DNA of 64,000 bases from the NCBI RefSeq assembly GCF_963082655.1, contig NC_081552.1, forward strand, positions 69,237,465-69,301,464. Reading direction: 5' to 3'. Within the stretch, counting starts at the first letter, position 1. The number at the start of each line of letters is the position of its first letter. Below are positions 10,784 through 21,177 of this stretch, one piece after another. The translations under genes were made by a program, and so were the position numbers. A model generated the notes under the pieces. The model ran no database searches. It was given only the letters and a program-made list of their open reading frames with translations, and had not been told where the DNA came from. The DNA comes from Stomoxys calcitrans (Eukaryota; Arthropoda; Insecta; Diptera; Muscidae).

Positions 10784-11345
10784 TGCACAAAATTGGGGGG
10801 TTTTCCTATGTGTACGTAGCGGGGTGAATAGAATGAGCGGATTAGCTGCGGTGTGTCGATCTTTGGCCTTGTGACGTCACTATTGGAATTCCCTCTGTGA
10901 AACAAGTGGACTGTATGTAAGCGGGTTTACTACTTATTATTCCTCGTACACAGAGGATTAATAAGTAAAGTGAAAGGTTGAGGTAGCCCAAAATTAAAAG
11001 TGTGAAATAAAAAGATGGTTAGATTTCGGTTTATGACGAGTATATGGTGTTAGAGTTTATTGTGGAAAAAGAGGAGAAATAGCTTGTGTTGCTCACCTTG
11101 ACTGCGGTTGTAGAGTAAGTGAAGTGAGTGGGCATAAAAAGTTAACAGCTAACCTTTTGTACTAAACTCTTAAAAACAATTAATTCACAATAACTTAGAT
11201 TCTATTACATTTCAATAGCAAACTTAGAACTAAATGGCAATTCAAATCTTATGTTATAGATAATTCACAATAATACTCTATAATTCAGGGTAATAAATTC
11301 AAAAATATTTAAAGCTTAAGTTAAGGACAAATGCAAATTTGTCCA
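10784..11345 (-). repeat. 3' LTR of the BEL/Pao element
   Basis: 562 bp, identical to 21195-21756 except T at 10958 versus A at 21369. It contains a CRE-type palindrome TGACGTCA (10872-10879), a 15-bp-arm hairpin (10931-10967, one mismatch in this copy) and a sense-strand AATAAA (11056-11061). Confidence 0.95.
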
Positions 11346-11362
11346 TGGCGCCGGCCTTGCGT

Positions 11363-11968
11363 TTACGCAAAGTTTGATGGTGTAGCGCACAATACGGTCG
11401 CTAAGGACTTTATAGCTTCCGAGAGGATTAAGACATTTGGTTGAGGGGTTGAAGATTGCTTCTTTGTAAGTTGCTGTTGTTGCCTCTTACCAGGCTTTTG
11501 GTGGTTTCTTTTTGTCTTCTGAGGCTTCTTGCGTTGATGCGTGCGTTGCTGGGTGTGTTGCTGTTTGGTACGGCGTGTGAGTTGCTGATGTCGAGATGAT
11601 TTGTGAATGGCGGTAGAGTGGGACTTTGCTGACCTTTTCGGTGGCTTGGCGGAAGCGATGGATCTTGCAGGCTGTTGCTTTTGGAGGCGAGACTGGATGG
11701 ATCTGGTCGAAGTGTTGGATTTCGTTTGTTGCACGGTGAATTTTCGTGGGTGCAACATAGTGTGGTGCTGAAATCCACACTTTCGACATGTTCCAGAAGA
11801 TTCACATTCTTCGATGGTGTGGCTTCGCGCTAAGCAATTGCGACAATAGTTGTGTTGTCGAACGGCCGCTCGTCTTTCCTCTACGGTCATCTTGACAAAT
11901 TTTGGGCAATATCTAAGAGCGTGCCTTTTCTTACATAGATGGCATTTGTACATATCTTGACCAGGCAT
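11363..11968 (-). CDS. Zinc-knuckle basic accessory protein of BEL/Pao element (201 aa)
   Basis: This is a second ORF between the pol stop and the 3' LTR. Three zinc-knuckle-like modules are visible: C9-C12-H16-C21, C42-C45-H50-C55, and C61-C64-H68/69-H73. About 100 residues rich in Lys, Arg, Gln and Thr follow, suggesting nucleic-acid binding. The module order and spacing mirror the knuckle region of the element's own Gag (residues about 370-430), so it may be a duplicated or captured nucleocapsid domain. There is no signal peptide or membrane segment, so it is not an envelope protein. The ATG is 7 bases after a good splice acceptor (intron end 11976), which suggests translation from a spliced RNA. 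Expression is inferred. Confidence 0.8.
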   Translation of the reverse strand: MPGQDMYKCHLCKKRHALRYCPKFVKMTVEERRAAVRQHNYCRNCLARSHTIEECESSGTCRKCGFQHHTMLHPRKFTVQQTKSNTSTRSIQSRLQKQQPARSIASAKPPKRSAKSHSTAIHKSSRHQQLTRRTKQQHTQQRTHQRKKPQKTKRNHQKPGKRQQQQLTKKQSSTPQPNVLILSEAIKSLATVLCATPSNFA

Positions 11969-11975
11969 GTTTTAT

Positions 11976-11990
11976 CTGAAAATGGTGAGA
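11976..11990 (-). promoter_or_regulatory. Candidate 3' splice site before the accessory ORF
   Basis: The sense strand reads CTCACCATTTTCAG, then the exon starts at 11975 and ATG follows at 11968. It has a pyrimidine-rich tract and a CAG, and lies beyond the pol stop at 12114. Inferred from sequence only. Confidence 0.55.
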
Positions 11991-12113
11991 GGTTAGCGAA
12001 TTGCATTTGAAAGGTTGAAGTGGCAAATTAAAATGAGATGAGAAAAGATTCTGTATTAGTTAGAGTAAAAGTTGGGTTTGATCATCCAGATACCAATACA
12101 TCTCAGCGATATA

Positions 12114-15100
12114 CTACTGGGGTTGGTCCAGAAAGGGAAGGAGACATAATTTCACAATCGGTCGAGTAATGATACCGGAGGCAATCCTCACCTCCGCAAC
12201 TCTTGTATTGCTATCGGACCCAGCGTGAGTCTTAACTACTCTCCCCAATCGCCAGTCGCTAGGGGGCAGCAAATCGTCAATTACGACTACAAGATCACCG
12301 ATCTTTACATTAGGAGAAGTGTTCTTCCACTTATATCGTTTATGAAGAGCCTTGAGGTAATCTTCCTTCCATTGTGTAGCGAACTGGTGATGTATCGCCT
12401 TCAGCCTTAGCCATCTATTTATCAGGGATATGTCTTGCGCATTCGGCTCCGGAAATGACATGATTGGCGAACCCTTCAAAAAGTGCCCGGGAGTCAAAGC
12501 TGTGAGGTCGTTCGGGTCCTCAGAGACGGCGGAAATTGGACGTGAGTTCAAGACTCCTTCGATCCGCGCAAGAACGGTAGCAAACTGTTCGAAGGTGAAC
12601 AAGTGAGCTCCAGCCACTCGTTTAAAGTGGTGTTTGAAGCTCTTAACGGCTGCCTCCCAAAGTCCACCCATATGTGGAGCATGGGGCGGTATAAATTGCC
12701 ATTCAAACCCCTGTGTCGAGTATTTCTCAGATATATCGCTTGCTACTACTTGGATAAAACTCCTGAAATCCCGTAGAAGCTTGCGACTGGCACCAACGAA
12801 ATTCCTACCATTATCCGAAACTACCTTCCGAGGTAGGCCTCGTCTCCCAAGAAAACGAGCAAAAGCGGCCTCAAATGCCGCCGTGGAAAGTTCCGAGCAT
12901 GGTTCCAGATGTACGGCTTTCGTGGCGAAGCATACAAAGATGCTGACATAACCCTTTAAGAGAGGGGAACGGCGTAGTGGCGAACTCTTAATGTCAAAAG
13001 GCCCTGCAAAGTCTATGCCCGTGACGTGAAATGCCGGAGTTATCGTACATCTATCTTGAGGGAGCGGTGCCATTATCTGGGCGCAAGATCTTTTCTTGAA
13101 AATTATGCATGTCTTGCATTTATGGATGATACTTTTCACCCTTGGTTTTAGACGAGAAATGTAAAATTCTGTCTGGACCATACGACACATTAAAATACAT
13201 TCTCCATGGGCCAGGAACGTGTGCAAGTGGAGCAAATACAACTGACAGAGACGAGAGTTACCAGGAAGTATAACTGGGAATTTCTCGTTATACGGTAGGG
13301 AAGAGGCGGCCAGCCGACCATTCACCCGTAGGACTTTGTTACGGTCCAGAAATGGGTTCAAGCATTGCAGTGAACTTTTGCAAGACAATTCCTCGGATCT
13401 ACTTACAGTCTTGTACTCCTCTGGGTACCATCTAATTTGAGCCAGCATTATGAGACGATTTTTCGTGAAAGTCACTTCATCTTGGGTGAGGATGGGGGAG
13501 GAATTCCTCGCGGTACCCCTATATCTACTCAGGCAGTTATGGTAAAAACGAAATACAAAAGAGATCACTCTCAAGGCACGGGTATAGGAAGAAAACCTTA
13601 TCAAGATGTCAGAGTCCTCGATAGTTCCATGCATGACCTGAATATTCTGCCGCCTCCCTATTTCCGGAGAGACCAACGGATTTCGGTTGGGCCATTCTGA
13701 TGGTGGGTTCGTTAGCCAAGTTGGGCCATTAAACCACAACGAATTGCCGATGAGATCCTGTGGCCTGCAGCCTCTCGTTCCGAGGTCAGCTGGATTGTCG
13801 TGAGTAGGGACATGTCGCCATGTCCCCCCGGGTAAGAGATCGTGTATCTTCGACGTTCGATTTGCCACGTATGTCTCCCAGGTCCATGGTGGCTTTGTCA
13901 ACCAACCAAGTACTATTGAAGAGTCCGTCCAAAGAGTTATGCCACTGATATTCAAATCAAAAGTACATAGTACGAAGTTGACGAGCTTAGCGAGCAGAAA
14001 TGCCCCATTGAGCTCCAATCGAGGCAGGCAGACGGGTTTTAGTGGTGCTACCTTGCTTTTCGCAACGAGCAAGTTAGAGAAGACAACATATTTCAGAGTC
14101 TGGCACCGGATATAAACGCATGCACACATTGCCGCTTGAGACGCGTCAGAGAATCCGTGTATTTCAACTATATCGGAGGGATGGTACTGCAGCCATCTAG
14201 GAATAGAAATTGACCCGATGTGCTTCAAATCGGATACCAGAGCGTTCCACCTCAGCAAAGTCTCTGGGCTGAGTTCATCATCCCAATCAAGACCTTCGAG
14301 CCAAAGTTGTTGCATCAATATCTTCGATCTAATTACTACAGGAGCAACCCAACCTGCAGGATCAAATAATTGAGCAACGGCTGAAAGTACCTTGCGTTTA
14401 CTAATGGGTTGGTCCGTCGGAATGGCGCCGAGAGTGTAACTGAAGGAATCAGTTAGCGCATTCCATTTGATGCCAAGTGTCTTGGCAGTGCTCGACTCGT
14501 TAAAGCGCAAGAACTCGGAGTCATATAGACTCTCTTGTGGGAGATGAGCAAGCAATTTGGGGTTGTTTGCAGTCATTTTGACAAGAGGAAACCCTGCATG
14601 CTTAAGGACTGAGCTTAAGTTCTCTTGTGCTCGAATAGTGTCCTCTATAGAGAAGCCTCCGGACAAAATGTCGTCGACATATGTCTCTTTTCTCAATGTT
14701 TCTGCAACATCGGGAAATTCACTTTCAGAATCCGAGGCGAGTTGTAGGAGCGTGCGAATTGCTAAAAACGGCGCACAGTTCAGGCCAAAGGTAACCGTTT
14801 TTAACTCAAAATCTTTTACCGGTCCCTTGGGATCTGGCCGGAAAAGTATACGCTGATAAGCTCTGTCGATAGGGTGTAGCCATATCTGCCTATACATCTT
14901 TTGAATGTCCCCGCAGAAAACATATCTATACTTTCGCCAATTGAGAAGTACTGATGTCAAATCAGTCTGGAGCGTAGGCCCAGTATGGAGCACATCATTT
15001 AAAGACTGGCCCGATTTGCTCTTACGAGACGCGTTAAAGACGATTCTGACTTTAGTGGACTTATGCTCTGGACGGACGACTGCATGGTGGGGGAGATAGA

Positions 15101-17477
15101 ACGAATTGTATTTTCCACCGGAGTTTATTTCTTGGGATGAGGTCTCTTCAGCATGACCGAGAGAGATGTACTCATTCAAAACTGAATTATATTCGGTATT
15201 TAGCTCGGGATCATCGGAGAGCTTTGACTCCATTCGATTATATTGAGCCAGAGCGAGAAAACGAGATGAGCCAAGAGATAGGGAGTCGGAGAATTCTGCT
15301 TTGAAAGGCAGTCTCACGACGTATCTACCATCCGGGGATCTGGAGGTAGTTTTCGAGTAGAACTCCTCGCAAAACTGATCTTCCTCACACAGAGGGGAAG
15401 CCATGGGTATCTCTTCTTGCTCCCAGAATTTTCTCAGAAGTTCGCTTATTTTTACATCCTCGGATTCAACCACGTTCGTGGAAAATGAGAAAATTCTGTC
15501 AGTTTGCATTGGACCGCTCAATACCCAGCCAAAAACTGTATTGTATGCTGAGGTATCGCCACATATATTCTTCCTGATTCCATCAATATTTATGAATCGT
15601 TCAGAATCATTGCCTAAAATTAGGTCAATTTGAGCGGATTTATTAAAGTTTGGATCGGCTAAGTCAAGCTCCTCCAAGTCTGAGGGATTTGAAATCTCGA
15701 ATGAGACTGAAGGGAGCCATTTTGTCACTTTAGGCAAAACTATTGCCGAGACAGTAAAGCGGACATCGTACTTCTCGGCAACAATGACGAGTTGGCATTC
15801 CTTTTCCGACGTTTGAGTTTGTTCGCCAATTCCAAAAATCTCAAAGTGCGCTTTAGTAGTGGGAAGTTGCAAGCGCTTCTGCATTCTTTGAGTAATGAAT
15901 GTTCGTTGAGAACCAGGATCAATGAGGGCTCTTAGAGTAAACAGCTCCCCATGATGTTCAATGCGAACCAGAGCTGTTCGTAGCAAAATCATTTCATTGT
16001 TGGCCGAGAAATTGGCCTGAACATGAGAGGGGCGTCTTGCCCCTGAAGTTGAGGGCGCTTCAATATGAGATGAAGCCTTTGGGCTTGGATCAGATGATTG
16101 GATCGGAACTTTGTTGTCGTTATGACTGGTATGAGGTACTTGATCCTCAGATTTTCCCTCAGGTTTACCTTTAAGGTGAAGAAGGGTATGATGTGGCTTG
16201 TGACAAACGATGCAAGTGTTTGTACTTTTGCAATTTGTCTTGAGATGAGACGAGGATAAGCAATTAATGCATAATTTGTGTTTAAACGCAAAATCTATGC
16301 GTTGCTGTGCAGTATATTTGCGAAACTGGCCACAACTTCTTATCGAGTGATCGGAACTGCATAGGGGGCAAGAAGAACTGAGCTTTTCTTGCGAGTGATA
16401 AGTTTGGATCTTACCACTGTTTTGAGATGGGAGCGAACTTCTAGTTTTTGTGGCCTTCATGCTTGAGAGACGTTCTACGATCTCGTATCGGCTAATGAGA
16501 AACTCGTCTAGCTGGTTCCAAGTGGGAAGTTCACGGTGAGATGTGAGTGATTGTTCCCAGAGAGCCAGTGTCTCATCTGGCAACTTGGTTGATACCAAGT
16601 ATAACAAGATTGGATCCCAGCTTTCCACATTGACGTCAAGAGTTCTTAGAGTGCAGAGACAATCGTTAACTGTGGATTGAATCCTGTGAATTGCTTCACT
16701 ATTCTCCACAGAGGCCGTTGGGATGTTGAAGAGGATTTTCAACTGATTATCTACTAAGACTCGCTTATTTTCATACCGAGCCTTGAGGGCACTCCAAGCG
16801 AGCTCAAAATTCTCATCACAGAGAGTGTATCTTTTGACTATGGCGCCGGCTGCCCCCTTAGTCTTATTTCGCAGATGATATAACTTTTGAGCTCGAGTCA
16901 ATTTCGGATGGTTTGCGTAAACCGCCGTGAACATGTCACGGAATGACGGCCATTCCTCGTAGCCTCCTTTAAATACCTCAGTATCACAGGGAGGGACCTT
17001 GATGTAGCCACTACCAATCTCTTGAGAAGGATGGTTAGCCGATGGTTGGGGAATATAAGCCGGAATAAGGCTGTGCCTCGCGTTTTGGCGAGCATTTCCC
17101 CCCGAGATTCTCAGAATGTCGAGAATCTGCGATCTAGCTGTGTAATAAGCTTCGGAGCTGGCGTTGAAATTTATCCTCGCGTTCGCCCTAAAGTCCTTGG
17201 TATTGGTGTTACTTGGAGCTAGCATGAGACCTTCATAGGTAGCTTGAAGCCGTTGCCACCTATTCTCCAAGTCCTCCAACTTCACCTCCAATACCGAATC
17301 CGTTTGATCTTGAATATCACTCTGTTCAAACTGAGTGCAAAAGTTGATCAAATGGTCACAGTCAAACAGAAACTTGTCCTGACTTGGTGAATTTCTCACT
17401 GAGGAAGACGAGCTTGTAAGATTATTAGATCCCGAAGGTAGGGATGCTAAATCTGAGGCTGCGTTTTCCAAGCTCAT
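12114..17477 (-). CDS. BEL/Pao Gag-Pol polyprotein (1787 aa), uninterrupted
   Basis: This single ORF supplies capsid and enzymes for reverse transcription and integration. In order: an N-terminal Gag region with a DUF1759-like core (about 150-330); zinc knuckles of CX2C...H...C type (about 370-386 and 400-430); an aspartic protease with DPGS near 519; reverse transcriptase with YVDD near 932; an A17-peptidase-annotated/RNase H-like region (about 1000-1300); an integrase HHCC finger (about 1412-1455); the integrase core with D near 1487, SDNGRNF near 1553 and E near 1606; and a C-terminal DUF5641-like domain (about 1690-1780). Length is typical for the family. No stop or frameshift is seen, consistent with recent activity. 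An AAG directly precedes the ATG after a pyrimidine tract, so the ORF could start right at an exon boundary. Residue positions are approximate. Confidence 0.95.
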   Translation of the reverse strand: MSLENAASDLASLPSGSNNLTSSSSSVRNSPSQDKFLFDCDHLINFCTQFEQSDIQDQTDSVLEVKLEDLENRWQRLQATYEGLMLAPSNTNTKDFRANARINFNASSEAYYTARSQILDILRISGGNARQNARHSLIPAYIPQPSANHPSQEIGSGYIKVPPCDTEVFKGGYEEWPSFRDMFTAVYANHPKLTRAQKLYHLRNKTKGAAGAIVKRYTLCDENFELAWSALKARYENKRVLVDNQLKILFNIPTASVENSEAIHRIQSTVNDCLCTLRTLDVNVESWDPILLYLVSTKLPDETLALWEQSLTSHRELPTWNQLDEFLISRYEIVERLSSMKATKTRSSLPSQNSGKIQTYHSQEKLSSSCPLCSSDHSIRSCGQFRKYTAQQRIDFAFKHKLCINCLSSSHLKTNCKSTNTCIVCHKPHHTLLHLKGKPEGKSEDQVPHTSHNDNKVPIQSSDPSPKASSHIEAPSTSGARRPSHVQANFSANNEMILLRTALVRIEHHGELFTLRALIDPGSQRTFITQRMQKRLQLPTTKAHFEIFGIGEQTQTSEKECQLVIVAEKYDVRFTVSAIVLPKVTKWLPSVSFEISNPSDLEELDLADPNFNKSAQIDLILGNDSERFINIDGIRKNICGDTSAYNTVFGWVLSGPMQTDRIFSFSTNVVESEDVKISELLRKFWEQEEIPMASPLCEEDQFCEEFYSKTTSRSPDGRYVVRLPFKAEFSDSLSLGSSRFLALAQYNRMESKLSDDPELNTEYNSVLNEYISLGHAEETSSQEINSGGKYNSFYLPHHAVVRPEHKSTKVRIVFNASRKSKSGQSLNDVLHTGPTLQTDLTSVLLNWRKYRYVFCGDIQKMYRQIWLHPIDRAYQRILFRPDPKGPVKDFELKTVTFGLNCAPFLAIRTLLQLASDSESEFPDVAETLRKETYVDDILSGGFSIEDTIRAQENLSSVLKHAGFPLVKMTANNPKLLAHLPQESLYDSEFLRFNESSTAKTLGIKWNALTDSFSYTLGAIPTDQPISKRKVLSAVAQLFDPAGWVAPVVIRSKILMQQLWLEGLDWDDELSPETLLRWNALVSDLKHIGSISIPRWLQYHPSDIVEIHGFSDASQAAMCACVYIRCQTLKYVVFSNLLVAKSKVAPLKPVCLPRLELNGAFLLAKLVNFVLCTFDLNISGITLWTDSSIVLGWLTKPPWTWETYVANRTSKIHDLLPGGTWRHVPTHDNPADLGTRGCRPQDLIGNSLWFNGPTWLTNPPSEWPNRNPLVSPEIGRRQNIQVMHGTIEDSDILIRFSSYTRALRVISFVFRFYHNCLSRYRGTARNSSPILTQDEVTFTKNRLIMLAQIRWYPEEYKTVSRSEELSCKSSLQCLNPFLDRNKVLRVNGRLAASSLPYNEKFPVILPGNSRLCQLYLLHLHTFLAHGECILMCRMVQTEFYISRLKPRVKSIIHKCKTCIIFKKRSCAQIMAPLPQDRCTITPAFHVTGIDFAGPFDIKSSPLRRSPLLKGYVSIFVCFATKAVHLEPCSELSTAAFEAAFARFLGRRGLPRKVVSDNGRNFVGASRKLLRDFRSFIQVVASDISEKYSTQGFEWQFIPPHAPHMGGLWEAAVKSFKHHFKRVAGAHLFTFEQFATVLARIEGVLNSRPISAVSEDPNDLTALTPGHFLKGSPIMSFPEPNAQDISLINRWLRLKAIHHQFATQWKEDYLKALHKRYKWKNTSPNVKIGDLVVVIDDLLPPSDWRLGRVVKTHAGSDSNTRVAEVRIASGIITRPIVKLCLLPFLDQPQ

Positions 17478-20400
17478 CTTAAATCGGTCCCGTACAATAG
17501 AGCGAGAGAAGAAAACTGGATCGAAAGGGAGAGAAGCGCAGAGTTGGCTATGTTCTCAGTAAGTCTAAAAATTATTTGGTATTGTTTCGGTTGAACTCTC
17601 TTTGTAGAGAAACAGAGAGAGAGAGAAACGATTTGGATTTGAGGTTCGAGTAAATGCAAGCGTAAGCTACAATAAACAACCAAATCGTTGCTTCAGCGTC
17701 TGAGAGAATCAACAAAATTCTGAATTAGTAAGGTAGCGGGGTATGCAATCAATGCCGAAATATAGCCTTCTAATTCAGAACTACGCGGTCGTCTAAAAGG
17801 AGCTGCCCTCTTAGACTTAATAATAAACTCGAGATTTCAGGAAAATCCAAATAATCCTTTAGATCGTAAGCGGGAGATTTAAACGTACGAGATGAGCATA
17901 ACCATAGCGGTAAAAAGCGATATACTGTCGAAAGGCATTCGAATTCAAAAGAGCTTGACTAACAAACCCAAATTGCGGTTTCGGCAATGTAATTCGTGTG
18001 AATTCTCTCACAAGAACACAAGCCCTTAAAAAAAAAAAGTTCAACGTATTCAACAAATCCAATCTGCAAAACTAGTTCACACCAGAAATGTTGTAAGAAT
18101 TCAATGTGTCTGGGGTGTAGCAGAGATAAGTGAAATAGGGTGTCGCGTTTCGGCAATATGCACTGAAAGTCACAATCCCGCAACTAATCAAAAATCCCCA
18201 AATCCGGCAACACTATATATGTGATTGAGTCTTTTATCTAGTCAATGACCCCAAGGCAGTGGAACATAGACAAAACGAAGAGGAAAAGTGTTTACGAATT
18301 ATATGCTTGACCTGTACGCATGTACATGCGTAAGTTTTCTTATCTTGTCTTGAACTTCCTCCTATCCATTCGCAATAAGAATAGCGAATGATCAAACACA
18401 ATAAACTGGGTGCAATATTAATGAGTGTGAGAGAACAGCGTAGTGTTAAAAAATTAATTATAGCAATGTTCAAATAATAATTTTACTGAGATTCGTGACG
18501 TTGCAATATGGAGCAAGTGCAATTACTTTTAATTACATGCAATAGCAATGGAACGTTAATGTGATATTAGGTAGGTTTAGTTTTAGCAGTTTCTGACATG
18601 AAAACAAGTGCAATATATTCTACACAACCCAGTGGCTTTAAACGACTGAATGAATACGACGACAGTGTTTTGAAAATTTCGTCTTTTTCGTTACGTAAAT
18701 ACAAATTGGGACTTGTACAATTTATAAGCAACAATGGGAAACAAGCACGTAAACAGTCTTGTCCCTTAAATACCAGTTGTGTGTAAACGAATGGAAATAA
18801 AACCACAATCCCAGAAATATTTAAAAATCAATTCATCTGGCACCACTGAATGCTTGGTGGATGATTCTTCATCTAGTCAATGACCCAATGTAATAAGCAA
18901 AACAACGAGGAAGTGCATCTACGTATATACATATGTGTATGCTATGCCTGCTATCTACGTATGTACATATGTGTATTTTGTCCTGATTCGTCTTTGTTCG
19001 TCTTTGTGCCTATTCTTTTCAATAGTTAGCGGACGATAATCAAACACCTTATACAGCCTGAACTGTGAACAAAACGATGTAAATGTGCCACCAATAAGCT
19101 AATGTGACTGCCGTGCCGTGATTTAAACAGGTGCAATACTTCCAACCAACTGTAATAATGTATGGTGTGTTACGCAAATTTAGTCTCTGTGGCAGAGTCC
19201 TTTCGATAATTCGAAGTTCAAAAGTGGACTCAAATCAATAAACAGTACGATCAAATGGCTTTAAGTATTTAAAAATTTCTTTTTTCATACTATGACAACC
19301 TGGGACTCGTGCAATTAAAAACGTCAGGGGCAAGTGCAATTTAAATGTAATAGTGTTACGACTTGTGGCAAGTGCAATGTTCATCAATCGATGCAATAAA
19401 CCAAATATTTATTATATAAATTCATTAGATTTTCCAGTGCATATACATATCTATGTTAGTTTGAAGATTAGTGCAGTATTTTCTCCCTTTACCCTATCTT
19501 ACTGTACCATGCGTTCTGTCATACGTAACCAAATCAATGAAAACCAGAGTTGGTTGATGGCCTCCCTTGTCTGTACGTATGTGCGTATGTACGTATGTAC
19601 GTAAGTGTGTTTTTGTTTTGTTTTCGTTATTCTTATTCCGGACAACCAAAGCTTGGTTCCTCCTTTTGTTCGATGTTTGATGGATTGGCTAGTGATCTTT
19701 ACAGATAATTTACATGGACAACGAAAGGGAGTGCAAAAATAAACGAATAGTGGAGAAAACAAAATGAGTGCAATAATAACAGGTTGAGGCAATGACTTGT
19801 AACAGTGCTGTGAATTTGAAAAGGCCCAGTTCTAGTGCAATACTTCTCTTTCTCTCAAAATCACAAAGGTGCCAAGAATAAACCACCTTATAAATAATAG
19901 GGAACTGTGCAATTGCAACCAAACAACGCTGTGATATGAGGGAAGTGCAATATCGAAAACGTTCGTGCAATAATTTTAACCTTGTTTGTTTCGTTCTTGA
20001 ATGCTAGTTTAATTTTAATTGAAAAGTACTTGATTTTACCTTTCGATAGGGCGATTATAATCGATTTCCAAAACTTTAAAAATTTTTTTCGGTTTCGTTT
20101 TCTATCTTCTTCTACTTTTCTGTCGGGCTTACACAGACTTCTTTCGTTTTTTTTTTAATTATTCACAAATCTTTAATTTCGCTTGTTAATCATTTCACAA
20201 TTTCTTTATTCAGACTGCAATAAATTAAACTTTTCTCCTTTAAATTATTTAAAATTTTCTGTTTTTCATTCCTTCTCTTTCCCGTTCACATAAGTACTTC
20301 AAATACAGACTGTATTCTATTGCATATAGGCTGCACAACTTCTATTTCGCACCACATAAAATTATGAACTAACTCTTCTGCTTCTTCTAAGTGCTGTTTG

Positions 20401-21114
20401 TCTGTCCGCGCTCTTCTTTCCTTTCGTTCAAATTTGGCATATGACACTTGTTGACTATTCTCTCCGAATCTCTTGTTTCTTCTCTCTCTCTCTCTTGCTC
20501 AAAAGAATGAGAGAATCCAATCTGTGAGTTATGTATTGCACGGTGAAAAAGGGTTACTGAACTTTAACGTTGCACATAGGCGATCTATGTATCACAAGCT
20601 CTTTCTATTTGTTGCAAAGATATGTATGTATAACAATTGCGGGACTCCGACCCGTTACATGAAACTTTGTCAAATTTTGCGTTTTGTGTCTTTAGATGAG
20701 CTGAATTTGAATTTTTGCCAATAGAAAAAGGGTTGGAAACGTACTCAAATGAAAAGATTTCACACGAAACCACTAGAGAGAATTTTTTTTTTTCTCTATG
20801 TCAAACGAAGCTGGACAGACAAATGAACACTTTGCACTTTGCACACCTTTATATGAATATTGTGATTAAAAGAAGGCATTTACATACATACATACACTTG
20901 CGACACTAATAGAGATGATCAGTCTTTTCTTCAATTACCACGATTTTGAATATACATGCAGGGATTGCACCTCTTCTTCTTTGTTTCGCATAAACACTTC
21001 GAATCTTTCACAATTTTAACCTCTTTTGATCTTTATGTATGTCACCTTGATTTTTATGTATGTATGTTAGCCTTTTTTATATTTAAGAACAAAACCAAAA
21101 AAAGGTTCACTTAC
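17478..21114 (-). other. Long leader of BEL/Pao element, candidate intron
   Basis: About 3.6 kb lies between the 5' LTR-proximal sequence and the Gag-Pol ATG, with no credible protein. It is AT-rich and has many upstream ATGs in the sense strand. It holds two or three diverged copies of a roughly 640-bp block; a TAGTCAATGACC motif recurs at about 18239 and 18875, and GTACGTATGTACAT-like tracts lie near 18315, 18921, 18956 and 19573. It is bounded by a consensus donor (21114) and acceptors at 17478 (AAG directly before ATG) or 17565 (TTTTTAG). Splicing would leave a short AUG-free 5' UTR. The intron is an inference. Confidence 0.5.
18410..19971 (+). repeat. Array of 12 GTGCAAT 7-mers in BEL leader
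   Basis: Exact plus-strand copies start at 18410, 18517, 18608, 19131, 19309, 19334, 19372, 19768, 19835, 19907, 19945 and 19965, all in one orientation. Near-matches occur at 18501, 18537, 19391 and 19471. Several extend to CAAGTGCAAT. Only about 0.1 copy per strand would be expected by chance in 1.6 kb. In the element's sense strand the motif is ATTGCAC. The function is unknown. Confidence 0.85.
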
Positions 21115-21117
21115 CGA
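21109..21117 (-). promoter_or_regulatory. Candidate 5' splice site, BEL leader
   Basis: The sense strand reads TCG then GTAAGT, the full consensus donor, with the exon ending at 21115. It is 80 nt after the 5' LTR. No sense ATG occurs between the LTR and this site. Confidence 0.55.
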
Positions 21118-21177
21118 CAACTATGTTGGGCAATGTAAGGAGATGGGGTTACCTCAGTCAATGGTCTTCTCAGTGAA

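Noticed and set aside
11363..11968. Envelope gene of the BEL/Pao element
   Set aside because: No signal peptide, membrane segment or glycosylation pattern. Zinc knuckles and a basic tail point to nucleic-acid binding.
12225..15633. Several plus-strand ORFs opposite the BEL/Pao polyprotein
   Set aside because: They are antisense shadows of a long conserved coding region with no domain of their own.
17859..20909. Small ORFs in the BEL leader as genes
   Set aside because: Short, on both strands, without recognisable domains, in AT-rich sequence with repeated blocks.
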